A DNA stretch of 39,512 nt from a virus, in IMG/VR virus record IMGVR_UViG_3300037502_002631, positions 1-39,512 of that record, one strand, 5' to 3'. Numbering within the stretch: position 1 is the stretch's first letter; every line of letters starts with the position of its first letter. The notes under the pieces were generated by a model. It ran no database searches, was not told the DNA's origin, and was given only the letters and a program-made list of their open reading frames with translations. Both the position numbers and the translations under genes were made by a program. Positions 15,069 to 23,552 of the stretch are shown here, one piece after another.

Positions 15069-16061
15069 ATGCAAACCAGCGACCAGCCCGCGCCCCGCGC
15101 GGAGTCGCCCGCCCCCTCGTTGACCGATCGCATCGGCGCGCTGTTTGACGGCGCCCCCTACGAGAAGGCCAACGGTCCGGAGCCGCAGGGCTCCGATGAT
15201 GCCCCGCAGGCCAGCAGCGACGACCAGACCGACGCGAACGCCGAGGCAACAGCCGAGGAGGGCGATGCGCCCACCCCGAGTGCCGAGGCCGTGGAGGAAG
15301 TCGAGTTCGACGGCGAGCGGTTCCAGGTGCCCCCGAAGTTGAAGGACGCGCTCCTTCGGCATCAGGACTACACCAAGAAGACGCAGGAAGTTGCCGAGCA
15401 GCGCCGGCTGGTGGAATTCCAGCGGCAGCAGGTAGCCCTTGCGGAGAGCGAACGCAAATTCGGCGAGCTCGTGCGGGATGAACTCTCGCAGATGGGCCAG
15501 CTGGACAGCGCGCTCAAACAGTACGAGGCGCTCGACTGGCGCAACCTCAGCACGGACGACATGATCCGTTACAAGGTCGAGATCGACCAGCTGAAGGACC
15601 GCAAGGCCAGCATCGAGCGCGACGTACAGGGCAAACATGCCCAGTGGCAGCAGGAGGTGCAGCGTGCGCACGCGGACCTTCTGAAGCAGGGCATGGAGGC
15701 GGTACGCAAGGCCATCCCGAACTTCAACGACGCGACCATCAAGGAGATCAAGGACTACGCGCTCTCGGAGGGCTACACGCCCGAGGAGATCGGCAACATC
15801 CTCGACCCTCGGCAGGTCAAGACGCTCTGGGAGGCCGCCCAGTACCGCAAGCTGCAGGCGCAAGCGCAGGCCACCAAGCCCGCGCTGCAGCAGGCCAAGC
15901 CGATCGGCAAGGCCGCGCCGGCCAAGACCCCGATGCCGCAAGGCACGCGGGACTATCTCAACTACCGCAAGACGCTCGAACGCGCGGGCCCCAAGGGCTC
16001 GCACCAGCGGCAGAAGGTTGCCGAGCAGCGGGTTGCGGACATCTTCACCCGAGGACTCTGA
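15069..16061 (+). CDS. Head scaffolding protein
   Basis: A 330-residue protein immediately before the capsid gene. An acidic, disordered N-terminus (about 1-80, Ala/Pro/Asp/Glu-rich) leads to EEVEFDGERFQVPPKLKDAL, the usual conserved motif of podophage scaffolds, then a long coiled coil (about 105-215: EVAEQRRLVEFQRQQVALAE, LKDRKASIERDVQGKHAQW). A basic C-terminus (from about 270) would contact capsid protein. Scaffolds guide procapsid assembly and exit before packaging. Length and order fit the SU10-type capsid group. Confidence 0.8.
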   Translation: MQTSDQPAPRAESPAPSLTDRIGALFDGAPYEKANGPEPQGSDDAPQASSDDQTDANAEATAEEGDAPTPSAEAVEEVEFDGERFQVPPKLKDALLRHQDYTKKTQEVAEQRRLVEFQRQQVALAESERKFGELVRDELSQMGQLDSALKQYEALDWRNLSTDDMIRYKVEIDQLKDRKASIERDVQGKHAQWQQEVQRAHADLLKQGMEAVRKAIPNFNDATIKEIKDYALSEGYTPEEIGNILDPRQVKTLWEAAQYRKLQAQAQATKPALQQAKPIGKAAPAKTPMPQGTRDYLNYRKTLERAGPKGSHQRQKVAEQRVADIFTRGL

Positions 16062-16063
16062 CC

Positions 16064-17077
16064 ATGGCTATTGTTTCCGGCACCACGTGGACTCGCTCCA
16101 CCGCCAACTCCCTCACCATGGGGAGCAACATCCGCGAGGATCTCTCCGACGTCATCCACGAGCTCGACCCGATGGACACGTGGGCGCTCACGAACCTCGA
16201 GCAGGTTCAGGCGCGCTCGACGTTCCACGAGTGGCTTGCCGACGACCTCGCGGCCGCTGCAGCAAACCTCGTCCGCGAAGGCGACGAGGCCAGCTTCACG
16301 ACCGCCGCTCCGGCGCGTCGCCTCGGCAACTACATGCAGATCAGCACGAAGACCTTCATCGTGTCGGACACCCTCGAGGTGGTCGACAAGGCGGGTCGTC
16401 GGACGGAGACCGGTCGCCTCGGCACCAAGCTCCTGAAGGAGCTCAAGAGGGACATGGAATACGCCCTTGTCCGCAACCAGGCCTCCTCGCTGGGCGCCGA
16501 TGCCACCGCCCGCGCCTCTGCCGGCATGGAGAGCTGGATCGCCGGCCCGACGGCCAACACCGCCGGCACGCTGGCGAACGTGGTCTCGGCCACGACCAAC
16601 GGCGCGTCCCACACGACCCCCGGGTTCTCCGGCGGCCTCGTGGCGTCCCCGACCGACGGCACCACCGGCGCGCTGACCATCGGTCAGCTCAACGCCGCGC
16701 TCGGCGGCGCGTGGGAGGACGGCGGCGATCCGCGGGTGATCCTGGTCGGCGCGAAGCAGAAGGCGGTCATCGACGCCTTCCAGGGCATCGCGACGCGCCA
16801 GATCAACGTGGGCAAGGCCGAGGCCCCGATCATCGGGGCGGCGAACATGTACGTGTCGAGCTACGGCTCGCCGCACATGGTCGTCCTGTCCCGCTACGTG
16901 CGTGACAGCGTGGTCCTCTGCCTCGACCCGGACTACTGGGCGGTGGCCTTCCTGCGCAAGCCGCAGATGAAGGACCTCGCCAAGACGGGCGACGCGACCA
17001 AGAAGCTGATCGTGACGGAGTACGGCCTCGTGTGCCGCAACCCGAACGCGTCGGCGAAAGTTGTGGGCTGTTCGTAA
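16064..17077 (+). CDS. Major capsid protein (SU10 / DUF5309 family)
   Basis: A 337-residue protein with family features: GSNIREDLSDVIHELDPMDT near the N-terminus, EWLADDLAAAAANLVREGDE, YMQISTKTFIVSDTLEVVDK, and RETGRLGTKLLKELKRDME-like helix text, then VILVGAKQKAVIDAFQGI and DYWAVAFLRKPQMKDLAKTG at the C-terminal end. This is the HK97-fold capsid family typed by phage SU10. It would form the icosahedral shell after scaffold-guided assembly. It begins three bases after the scaffold stop. An inverted repeat and an antisense homing endonuclease follow. Confidence 0.9.
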   Translation: MAIVSGTTWTRSTANSLTMGSNIREDLSDVIHELDPMDTWALTNLEQVQARSTFHEWLADDLAAAAANLVREGDEASFTTAAPARRLGNYMQISTKTFIVSDTLEVVDKAGRRTETGRLGTKLLKELKRDMEYALVRNQASSLGADATARASAGMESWIAGPTANTAGTLANVVSATTNGASHTTPGFSGGLVASPTDGTTGALTIGQLNAALGGAWEDGGDPRVILVGAKQKAVIDAFQGIATRQINVGKAEAPIIGAANMYVSSYGSPHMVVLSRYVRDSVVLCLDPDYWAVAFLRKPQMKDLAKTGDATKKLIVTEYGLVCRNPNASAKVVGCS

Positions 17078-17087
17078 GCTGAATAGG

Positions 17088-17121
17088 GGCGTGGACTCAC
17101 AGTTAAACGTGGGTCCACGCC
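17088..17121. terminator. Inverted repeat after capsid gene (possible terminator)
   Basis: Arms GGCGTGGAC (17088-17096) and GTCCACGCC (17113-17121) with a 16-base loop, followed on the plus strand by a T-rich stretch (CTTTCCTTTTC). It also contains the last codons and stop of the antisense HNH gene. It could end the capsid message. The long loop makes this less than certain. Confidence 0.45.
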
Positions 17122-17624
17122 TTTCCTTTTCGGATGTAATAAATGTTTGTCGTGGTGCAACTGAAAACCGGGGCAATGTCTCGGTCAGGAATTCCCACGG
17201 CGATCATCGCCTTGATTTTGATGACGTCGGATTCGGTAAGTTTGGCGTTTGGGTGACGGCTTCCTTTGGAGTACGCGTTCAGCACATGCATCGCGTGCGC
17301 TCGATTAGCCGCGCCGTCGACGTACTCAAGATTCTCAAGACGGTTGTCCTGTTGGTTGCCGTTCTTGTGATTGACCTGCAAATCGGACTTGCCGACAAAA
17401 GCCTCCATTACAAGGCGATGCACAAGAACTCCTTTTTGATTTCCGTTAGTCGATAGCGTGACGAGCAAGTACTTTCCGCCAGACTTTTTCCAGAGCTTTC
17501 GCGGATAGCCTGCTGGCAATCGACTTCCAGTGCCTCGGAGATTAGACGGAGTGCCGCGTCGGACGCGACCAAAATCCGACACCTCGTAATCTGGAAAACT
17601 GGGAATTGGTTTCCATTGCTCCAT
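17103..17624 (-). CDS. NUMOD4 + HNH homing endonuclease, antisense in capsid region
   Basis: A 173-residue protein. NUMOD4 motif WKPIPSFPDYEVSDFGRVRR at the N-terminus; HNH core with VHRLVMEAFVG (about 75-85), LQVNHKNGNQQDNRLENLE (about 89-107) carrying the catalytic His and Asn; C-terminal helix-turn-helix/NUMOD1-type DNA-reading part (KLTESDVIKIKAMIAVGI). Free-standing homing endonucleases of this type cut related phages lacking the gene and so spread themselves. It is the only leftward gene in the late block, and its bases are clearly less GC-rich than the flanks, a sign of recent entry. All key residues are intact, so it is probably active. Confidence 0.88.
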   Translation of the reverse strand: MEQWKPIPSFPDYEVSDFGRVRRGTPSNLRGTGSRLPAGYPRKLWKKSGGKYLLVTLSTNGNQKGVLVHRLVMEAFVGKSDLQVNHKNGNQQDNRLENLEYVDGAANRAHAMHVLNAYSKGSRHPNAKLTESDVIKIKAMIAVGIPDRDIAPVFSCTTTNIYYIRKGKAWTHV

Positions 17625-17653
17625 AAGCGAATTATGGACCTTGTCGCAAGGAA

Positions 17654-18136
17654 ATGCTAGTAATCGTCGGCCACGGCCCGAGCGTCAATTGTTCGCTCGG
17701 TCACATGATCGACCGGCACGAGGTCGTGCGCCTCAAGCACGGCCTGACCAAGGACATGCCGCGCGAGCACTTCGGCACGCGCACCGACTACATCTGCGGT
17801 CGCAGCGAGACGTTCCGGCCGCAGAAAGGCGGCCCAAAGTTCTGGCGGTTCAAGGACGAAAGCCCCTGGATTGCGTACTACGCGCAGTTCAAGCCGAAGA
17901 TGTGGAAGCCGAGCCACGGGCTCTGCGCCATCTTCTGCGCCATCGACGAGATCAAGCCCAAGGAAATCGGCCTGATCGGCTGCGACCGGATGCTCTACGC
18001 CGAGGACGATCGCAGCAAGAAGTGGAATTCGCCGCCGACCAAGCCCCACCCGTGGCCGCACGACCAGCGCGCCGAGCGGGAGTGCATGGCGTCGCTCGGC
18101 ATCACGATCATCGACTTTGCCAAGGAGCTCGCGTGA
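17654..18136 (+). CDS. GT29-like (sialyltransferase-fold) glycosyltransferase
   Basis: A 160-residue protein. VIVGHGPSVN at the N-terminus matches the nucleotide-sugar motif of family 29 glycosyltransferases (VGNGPS-type), followed by DRHEVVRLKHG, FGTRTDYICGRSE and, near 105-125, EIKPKEIGLIGCDRMLYAED, also in family order. It is shorter than full enzymes, so a minimal catalytic domain. An AAGGA lies close before ATG 17654. It is the first gene of a run of glycan-related genes between capsid and neck genes. Acceptor and sugar cannot be read from sequence; sialic acid transfer should not be assumed. Confidence 0.6.
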   Translation: MLVIVGHGPSVNCSLGHMIDRHEVVRLKHGLTKDMPREHFGTRTDYICGRSETFRPQKGGPKFWRFKDESPWIAYYAQFKPKMWKPSHGLCAIFCAIDEIKPKEIGLIGCDRMLYAEDDRSKKWNSPPTKPHPWPHDQRAERECMASLGITIIDFAKELA

Positions 18137-18465
18137 GCACATTCCTCGACTACGACCCGCTGCGGGGCGTCTCGTCCTACGAAGACACCTACGACGGGAA
18201 GATGCAGTTGCACTACCGGCAGGACGTCGAGCCGGTGCTCGAGCTGGCCAAGACCGAGCGCATCAACGGCCTCGCCGACAAGGCGGGCAAGAAGCAGGAT
18301 TTGTACCTGTATGCCCGCATCCCGCCGGTCGTGATTTTGAAGCTCAAGTACGAGCACGGCGTCGACATCTTCAAGCGCGACCACATGAAGAAGGCGATGC
18401 AGCTCATCAACCAGCACTTTCCGTACCTGAAGTGCACGGACAAGACCCACAACCTCGCGCACTGA
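18133..18465 (+). CDS. Conserved small podophage protein following capsid
   Basis: A 110-residue protein starting at GTG 18133, overlapping the previous stop. YDGKMQLHYRQDVEPVLELA and LYARIPPVVILKLKYEHGVD are the features of a short family commonly found right behind the capsid gene in podophages; its function is unknown. Its normal neighbour would be the capsid gene, so the HNH gene and the GT29-like gene look inserted between them. It reads as an original member of the head cluster. Confidence 0.7.
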   Translation: MSTFLDYDPLRGVSSYEDTYDGKMQLHYRQDVEPVLELAKTERINGLADKAGKKQDLYLYARIPPVVILKLKYEHGVDIFKRDHMKKAMQLINQHFPYLKCTDKTHNLAH

Positions 18466-18468
18466 CGC

Positions 18469-19860
18469 ATGGCCAAGATCATCGAACTGCAGCCGGCGCC
18501 GGATGATGCGTTGCACCGCCGCGCGCGGCAGCTCGTGGAAGCCGGCGAGCTGGACGACGCCTTCGAGCTCGTCCAGAAGATCCTCACCGACGACCCGAAC
18601 GACGCGCACGCGCTCGTCATCTGCGCCGAGGCGCTGAAGAAGGCCAAGAAGCTGCCGCTCGCCTACAGCCTGGCCCAGCGCGCCACGGCGCTCAAGCCCG
18701 AGCGCGCCGAGACCTGGGGCGCCTTCGGCCACGCCGCGCAGCAGCTCTGGCGCCTTGACGAGGCGCTCTCGGCCTACCGCAAGGCCCAGCAGCGCTCGCG
18801 CACGCCCGGCCAGCAGGCGCTGTACGCCAACAACATCGCCTCGGTGCATTTGGACGCCGGGCGCTTCAAGGCCGCCGAGGCGCCGGCCCGCGAGGCCATG
18901 GCGCTCGACCCCGCCGATATGTCGCCGCGCCACAACCTCGGGCTGTCGCTTCTGGCACAGCGCCGCTGGGCCGAGGCGTGGCCGCATTACAGCGCGAGCG
19001 TGGGCAGCCACGTGCGGCTGAACGTCAAGTACCTGAACCCGCCCGAGCCGACGTGGGACGGCACGCCGGGCAAGACCGTCGTGATCTACGGCGAGCAGGG
19101 CCTCGGGGACGAGATCAACGCCGCCTCCATGCTCCCGGACGCCATTCGCGACTGCCGCCGGGTGATCGTCGATTGCGATCCGCGCCTTGCGAACCTGTTC
19201 CGCCGGTCGTTCCCGGCCGCCACGGTCCACGGCACTCGGCAGGCCAAGCAGCTCGCGTGGTCCGAGGCCGACCGGCGCATCGACGCCAGCATCAGCGCGT
19301 TCGAGGTCGGGCGTTTCTACCGCAATGCGGAGGCCGACTTCCCGGGCACCGCGTACCTCACCCCGTGCCCCGAGCGCACCGCCATGTGGAAGGCGCTGTT
19401 CTCGGCCAAGGCCAAGCCCACCATCGGCATCGCGTGGACGGGCGGCACGTTCCAGAACGCCGGCCAGTACCGCTCGATGCCGCTCAAGGACTGGGCGCCG
19501 CTCTTTGGCGCCATCGACGCGCACTGGGTGAGCCTGCAGTACAAGAGCGCAGCCGAGGAGATCCGCGGCACGCCCGTGGTCGAGTACCCCTGGGCGACGC
19601 TCACGAAGGACTACGACGACACGGCGGCGCTGGTGGCGGCCTGCGACCTCGTCATCTGCGTGCAGACCTCGGTCGGCCACCTCGCGGGCGCGCTCGGCGT
19701 GCCGGCGTGGGTGATGGTCCCGAAGCAGACCCAGTGGCGGTACGGCGAGGAGTGGACCGACACCCCGTGGTATCGCTCCGTGAAGCTTTACCGCGCTCAC
19801 ACCGGCTGGCCCATCAACACCCTGGTATCCGACCTGCGGAGGCACTTTGCTGATCACTGA
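18469..19860 (+). CDS. TPR-repeat glycosyltransferase (GT9/OGT-like fold)
   Basis: A 463-residue protein with two parts. Residues about 8-180 are TPR repeats (LVEAGELDDAFELVQKIL, WRLDEALSAYRKAQQ, AGRFKAAEAPAREAMAL). About 195-460 is a GT-B-type catalytic region: VVIYGEQGLGDEINAASML (donor-side loop), PTIGIAWTGGTFQNAG, and TAALVAACDLVICVQTSVGH followed by LAGALGVPAWVM, typical of heptosyltransferase-like and TPR-linked enzymes. TPR-glycosyltransferases often modify proteins, the TPR part selecting the acceptor, so a virion protein is a candidate. LPS or glycan-precursor modification is the alternative. It overlaps the methyltransferase gene by 14 bases. Confidence 0.8.
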   Translation: MAKIIELQPAPDDALHRRARQLVEAGELDDAFELVQKILTDDPNDAHALVICAEALKKAKKLPLAYSLAQRATALKPERAETWGAFGHAAQQLWRLDEALSAYRKAQQRSRTPGQQALYANNIASVHLDAGRFKAAEAPAREAMALDPADMSPRHNLGLSLLAQRRWAEAWPHYSASVGSHVRLNVKYLNPPEPTWDGTPGKTVVIYGEQGLGDEINAASMLPDAIRDCRRVIVDCDPRLANLFRRSFPAATVHGTRQAKQLAWSEADRRIDASISAFEVGRFYRNAEADFPGTAYLTPCPERTAMWKALFSAKAKPTIGIAWTGGTFQNAGQYRSMPLKDWAPLFGAIDAHWVSLQYKSAAEEIRGTPVVEYPWATLTKDYDDTAALVAACDLVICVQTSVGHLAGALGVPAWVMVPKQTQWRYGEEWTDTPWYRSVKLYRAHTGWPINTLVSDLRRHFADH

Positions 19861-20407
19861 CGAGTACCGCGCCGCGCAAACGGCGATGCACGAGAAGTAC
19901 CACTACGGCACCGCGAGCATTAAGCGGGCGCCGCTGGTGACCGAGATCGTCAACCGGCTCGAGATTACGCACCTGCTGGACTACGGCTGCGGCAAATCGA
20001 CGAACCTGATCAAGCACATCAAGCCGCGCCACAAGCTCACGTACCAGGCCTACGACCCGGCGGTGCCGGAGTTTGCCGGCGCGCCCATCCCGGCGCAGCT
20101 CGTGTGCTGCATCGACGTGCTGGAGCACATCGAACCGGAGCTCCTCGACAACGTGCTCGACGACCTGCAGCGCTGCACCGAGCTCGTGCTGCTCGCCACC
20201 GTCCACACCGGGGCTGCGGGCAAGAAGCTGCCCGACGGGCGCAACGCGCACCTGATCCAGCAGCCGATGGAGTGGTGGCTGCCGAAGTTTCTCGCGCGCT
20301 TTGAAGTGCAGACGATCCAGCGGCTGAACGACCTGTCGTTTTACGTCATCGCCTACGCCAAGCCGCGCGCGATCGAGGGCGTCGACGGGGAGAAGCTGGC
20401 GTCGTGA
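19847..20407 (+). CDS. Class I SAM-dependent methyltransferase
   Basis: A 186-residue protein. HLLDYGCGKSTNLIKHI is the SAM-binding motif I (GxGxS type), YQAYDPAVPEFA gives the acidic loop, and CCIDVLEHIEPELLDNVLDD is motif post-II of the Methyltransf_11/23 class. The start is a TTG at 19847 with a strong GGAGG 6-7 bases upstream. There is no DNA-methylase NPPY or PC motif, so small-molecule, glycan or protein methylation is more likely. It sits between two glycosyltransferase genes and is coupled to both by overlaps, which suggests methylation of the same glycan. Confidence 0.8.
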   Translation: MLITDEYRAAQTAMHEKYHYGTASIKRAPLVTEIVNRLEITHLLDYGCGKSTNLIKHIKPRHKLTYQAYDPAVPEFAGAPIPAQLVCCIDVLEHIEPELLDNVLDDLQRCTELVLLATVHTGAAGKKLPDGRNAHLIQQPMEWWLPKFLARFEVQTIQRLNDLSFYVIAYAKPRAIEGVDGEKLAS

Positions 20408-21123
20408 TCCCGCTGTTCGTCGGCTACGACCCGCGCGAGGCCGCGGCATACCACGTGTTCTGCCAGAGCGTGCTGGAGCGCGCCTCGGTGCCGGTGCAGT
20501 TCATCCCGCTGCACAAGCCGATGCTGGCAGGGTTCGACGGCCAGCGCGACGGGTCGAACGCGTTCATCTTCTCCCGCTTCCTCGTGCCCGAGCTGATGAA
20601 CTTCGAGAACCGCTGGGCGATGTTCGCCGACGGCGACATGGTCATGCTGGACGACATCGCCAAGCTCTGGGCGCAGCGCGAATGCACGAAGGCGCTGATG
20701 GTCGTGCCGCATCAGTACCAGACCAAGCACCCCCGCAAGTACATCGGCAGCCCGCTGGAGTCGATCAACGTCGACTACCCGAGGAAGAACCAGTCGTCCG
20801 TGATGCTCTGGAACTGCGGGCACTACGCCAACCGCATCCTGACGCGCACGTTCATCGACGAGGCGGGCGGGGCGTTTCTGCATCGGTTCCAGTGGCTGCG
20901 GGACGACCAGATCGGGCGCCTGGGCGACGAGTGGAACCGCCTCGTCGGCGAGCAGGACATCGACGGCGCGAAGCTGCTGCACTACACACTCGGCATCCCC
21001 GGGTTCTGGCACTACGCCGAATGCGACGGGGCGGATGCGTGGCACGGGGCGCTGATCCGGGCGCTGCGGGTCGAGGGGCAGACCCCGGTCGACATGGTCG
21101 ACGACGCCTCGAAGAGGAGCTGA
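20404..21123 (+). CDS. GT8-like (GT-A fold) glycosyltransferase
   Basis: A 239-residue protein with a GTG start overlapping the methyltransferase stop. IPLFVGYDPREAAAYHVFCQ begins a GT-A fold; SRFLVPELMNFENRWAMFAD then DGDMVMLDDIAKLW gives the DxD metal site (about residues 77-79); LLHYTLGIPGFWHYAECD near the C-terminus carries the late His-type motif of family 8. Such enzymes add hexoses from UDP-sugars. Last gene of the glycan run; the neck adaptor gene follows after one base. Either the virion or the host surface glycan could be the target. Confidence 0.75.
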   Translation: MIPLFVGYDPREAAAYHVFCQSVLERASVPVQFIPLHKPMLAGFDGQRDGSNAFIFSRFLVPELMNFENRWAMFADGDMVMLDDIAKLWAQRECTKALMVVPHQYQTKHPRKYIGSPLESINVDYPRKNQSSVMLWNCGHYANRILTRTFIDEAGGAFLHRFQWLRDDQIGRLGDEWNRLVGEQDIDGAKLLHYTLGIPGFWHYAECDGADAWHGALIRALRVEGQTPVDMVDDASKRS

Positions 21124-21124
21124 C

Positions 21125-21742
21125 ATGGCCGTCATCACAAACTACGAGACGCTGCTCACCGCGGTCGCCGACTACGTCGCGCGCGATGATCTGACGGGGT
21201 TCGCCCCCAACTTCGTGCAGAACTGGGAAGAGCGCTTCTACCGCGACCCGCAGAACTGGGGCGACTGGATGGAGGCGACCACCACGTTCTCGGCCAGCAC
21301 GGCCGCAGTGCCAGCGGACTTTCTCGGCATCAAGTACGCGACGATCCAGGGCGACGTGTCGAGCTCGCCCCTGCAGCGGGTCTCGCTCGCCGTGTTGCTG
21401 GGCCAGTGGCCGCGGGGCATCTCGGGCAAGCCCCGCATGATCGCCAAGCAGGGCAGCAGTTTCGTGTTCGGTCCTGAGCCGGATAGCAGCTACACGATCA
21501 CGCTGCAGTACTACGCGAAGCCGACATTGCTTCGCAGCGACGCCGACGGCGCCAACTGGCTCACCACGCACGCGCCCGACCTGTGCCTGTACGGGGCGCT
21601 GCTCGAGGCCGAGCCGTTCCTAAAGAACGATGGCCGCATCGCGGTCTGGCGCGACTTCTACACCGATGCGCTCGCGGCGTACCGCGACCAGCAGCGCGAC
21701 GAGGAGTTCATGGGCAGCCCGATGGTCGCGGTGCTGGCGTGA
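21125..21742 (+). CDS. Head-tail adaptor protein
   Basis: A 205-residue protein: NYETLLTAVADYVARDDLTG, PNFVQNWEERFYRDPQNW, SSFVFGPEPDSSYTITLQYY, then DLCLYGALLEAEPFLKNDGR and WRDFYTDALAAYRDQQRDEE. This is the pattern of the podophage adaptor (SU10/T7 gp11-like) that forms a ring below the portal. GAGGAG precedes ATG 21125. It overlaps the nozzle gene by GTGA, the usual adaptor-nozzle order. Confidence 0.8.
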   Translation: MAVITNYETLLTAVADYVARDDLTGFAPNFVQNWEERFYRDPQNWGDWMEATTTFSASTAAVPADFLGIKYATIQGDVSSSPLQRVSLAVLLGQWPRGISGKPRMIAKQGSSFVFGPEPDSSYTITLQYYAKPTLLRSDADGANWLTTHAPDLCLYGALLEAEPFLKNDGRIAVWRDFYTDALAAYRDQQRDEEFMGSPMVAVLA

Positions 21743-23232
21743 GCACCGGCGTCGTCAAGTTTGGGGAGTGGCTGCCGGACCTGCCCGACCTCGACAACCC
21801 GGGCCTGACGGAGGCGAAAAACGTTATCCCGTCCGACCGGGTCTACAAGTCGTTCCTGCCCGTCACCGGCATCGGCGATGCGCTGACCGCAGGCCCCGTC
21901 GGCGGCGTGTCGGCGGTGGACACGTCCGGCAACGGCTACTTCTACGCCGGCACGCTGCAGAAGATCTTCATCCGCTCGGGCTCCGGCTGGTCCTCGCGCC
22001 TCGCCGGCACCGCGACAACGGCCGCCGACGGCTACTGGTCCATGGTCCAGTACGACGACCTGGTGATCGCCACGAACTACAACGACGCGCCGCTTTGCAG
22101 CACGGCCGGCAGCGCCAGCAACTTCACGACGCTGTCGGTGTCGGGGACCGCGCCCTCGGCCCGCTGCGTCGGCGTCATCGGTCGCCATGTGGTGCTCGGC
22201 GACACGAGCCTCACCGCGGCTGCGCAGAACCGCATTCAGTGGTGCGCGATCGACGACCCGCGCAACTGGCCGACGCCCGGCACCAGCACGGCGCAGAGCG
22301 TGCAGGCGGGCGAACAGTACATGAACGCCGCGTACGGCCCGGTGACCGCCATCACCAATGGCGAGAACTACGGGCTCGTGTTCCAGCGCAACGGCATCTC
22401 GCGGATGTCGTACGTCGGCGGGAACGTCGTGTTCCAGTTCGACCAGATCGAGCGGGCGCGCGGCGCGCTCTTTCCGAATGCCGTGGTGCAAATGGGCCGG
22501 CTGGCGTACTTCATCAGCGGCGACGGCTTTTACGTTACCGACGGCATCGAGGTGCGCCCGATCGGCTCGCAGAAGGTCGACAACTACTTCGGCGACACCG
22601 TCGACACGACCTACAAGCACCGCGTCCGGGGCGCGATCGACTACGCCAACAAGTGCATTTACTGGGCGTACCCGGCCAGCGGCAACACCGGCGGCCGCCC
22701 GAATCGGCTCCTGATCTTTAACTACGAGGAAGGCCGCTGGAGCCGCGCCGAGGACCAGGTGGAATTTCTGACCTCGGGCGTCACGAGCGCGATCACGCTC
22801 GATGACCTCGACAGCTACTTCGCCTCGCTTGACATCGTGAGCCCAAGCCTCGACTCGTCGAACTGGGCGGGCGGCAACAACACGATCCTCGCGATCGACA
22901 GCGCCAGAAAGCTCGGCGGGTTCACCGGCCTCGCCGGCACCGCCATCATCGACGGGGCCGAGGCCGAGCTCATCCCCGGTCAGCTCGTGCGCGTGCAGGG
23001 CGTCAAACCGCTGGTCATCGGCACCGCGCCGACGCTCACCGTGTCGATCGGGGCGCGCAACGATCTCGGCTCGTCCCCGACCTACACCACGGCGCGCACG
23101 CCCAATGCCCGCACGGGCTTCGCCGACTGGCGCAGCGAGGCGCGCTATCACCGGGCGCGCGTGACGATCACCGGGGCGTTCCAGTCAGCGCTCGGCATCG
23201 AGTATCAGGCCGTGCCGTCCGGGTTCACCTGA
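21739..23232 (+). CDS. Tail nozzle (stabilisation) protein
   Basis: A 497-residue protein from GTG 21739. Typical opening KFGEWLPDLPDLDNPGLTEA, then a beta-propeller-like body (YWSMVQYDDLVIATNYND, NRIQWCAIDDPRNWPTPGTS, RHVVLGDTSL, YFISGDGFYVTDGIEVRPIG) and an RFTRARVTI-like ending (RYHRARVTITGAFQSALGIE). This matches podophage nozzle proteins, which form the tube tip below the adaptor and hold DNA in. ATGA/GTGA coupling on both sides. Confidence 0.8.
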   Translation: MSTGVVKFGEWLPDLPDLDNPGLTEAKNVIPSDRVYKSFLPVTGIGDALTAGPVGGVSAVDTSGNGYFYAGTLQKIFIRSGSGWSSRLAGTATTAADGYWSMVQYDDLVIATNYNDAPLCSTAGSASNFTTLSVSGTAPSARCVGVIGRHVVLGDTSLTAAAQNRIQWCAIDDPRNWPTPGTSTAQSVQAGEQYMNAAYGPVTAITNGENYGLVFQRNGISRMSYVGGNVVFQFDQIERARGALFPNAVVQMGRLAYFISGDGFYVTDGIEVRPIGSQKVDNYFGDTVDTTYKHRVRGAIDYANKCIYWAYPASGNTGGRPNRLLIFNYEEGRWSRAEDQVEFLTSGVTSAITLDDLDSYFASLDIVSPSLDSSNWAGGNNTILAIDSARKLGGFTGLAGTAIIDGAEAELIPGQLVRVQGVKPLVIGTAPTLTVSIGARNDLGSSPTYTTARTPNARTGFADWRSEARYHRARVTITGAFQSALGIEYQAVPSGFT

Positions 23233-23552
23233 TGGCGATCCCGTATTTGTTCGTGGACGACCCGGACGAGCGACGGCACCGGGAGCGGCTCGCCTCGGCC
23301 GTCAACGCGCTGATTGCGGGCAAGCTCGACGTGGTTGGGAGCTTCACGCTGGCGGCAAACGTCACCAGCACCACCGTCTCGGACAACAAGTTCGAGAGCA
23401 ACATGGCCGTCGTCTGGGTGCCAACGACCGCGAACGCGGCCGGCGCCGTGGGCGGGTTGTATCTGTCCGGCCGGTCGCAGGGCAGTTTCACGCTGACCCA
23501 CGCCAACACGGCCACCACCGACCGGACCTTCCTGTATGTCCGGCTCGGGTAA
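23232..23552 (+). CDS. Conserved small tail-region protein
   Basis: A 106-residue protein: YLFVDDPDERRHRERLASAV then a beta part (VVWVPTTANAAGAVGGLYLS, GSFTLTHANTATTDRTFLYV). This two-part pattern is frequent just after the nozzle gene in podophages; a small virion protein is likely but unproved. Overlaps both neighbours. Confidence 0.65.
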   Translation: MAIPYLFVDDPDERRHRERLASAVNALIAGKLDVVGSFTLAANVTSTTVSDNKFESNMAVVWVPTTANAAGAVGGLYLSGRSQGSFTLTHANTATTDRTFLYVRLG

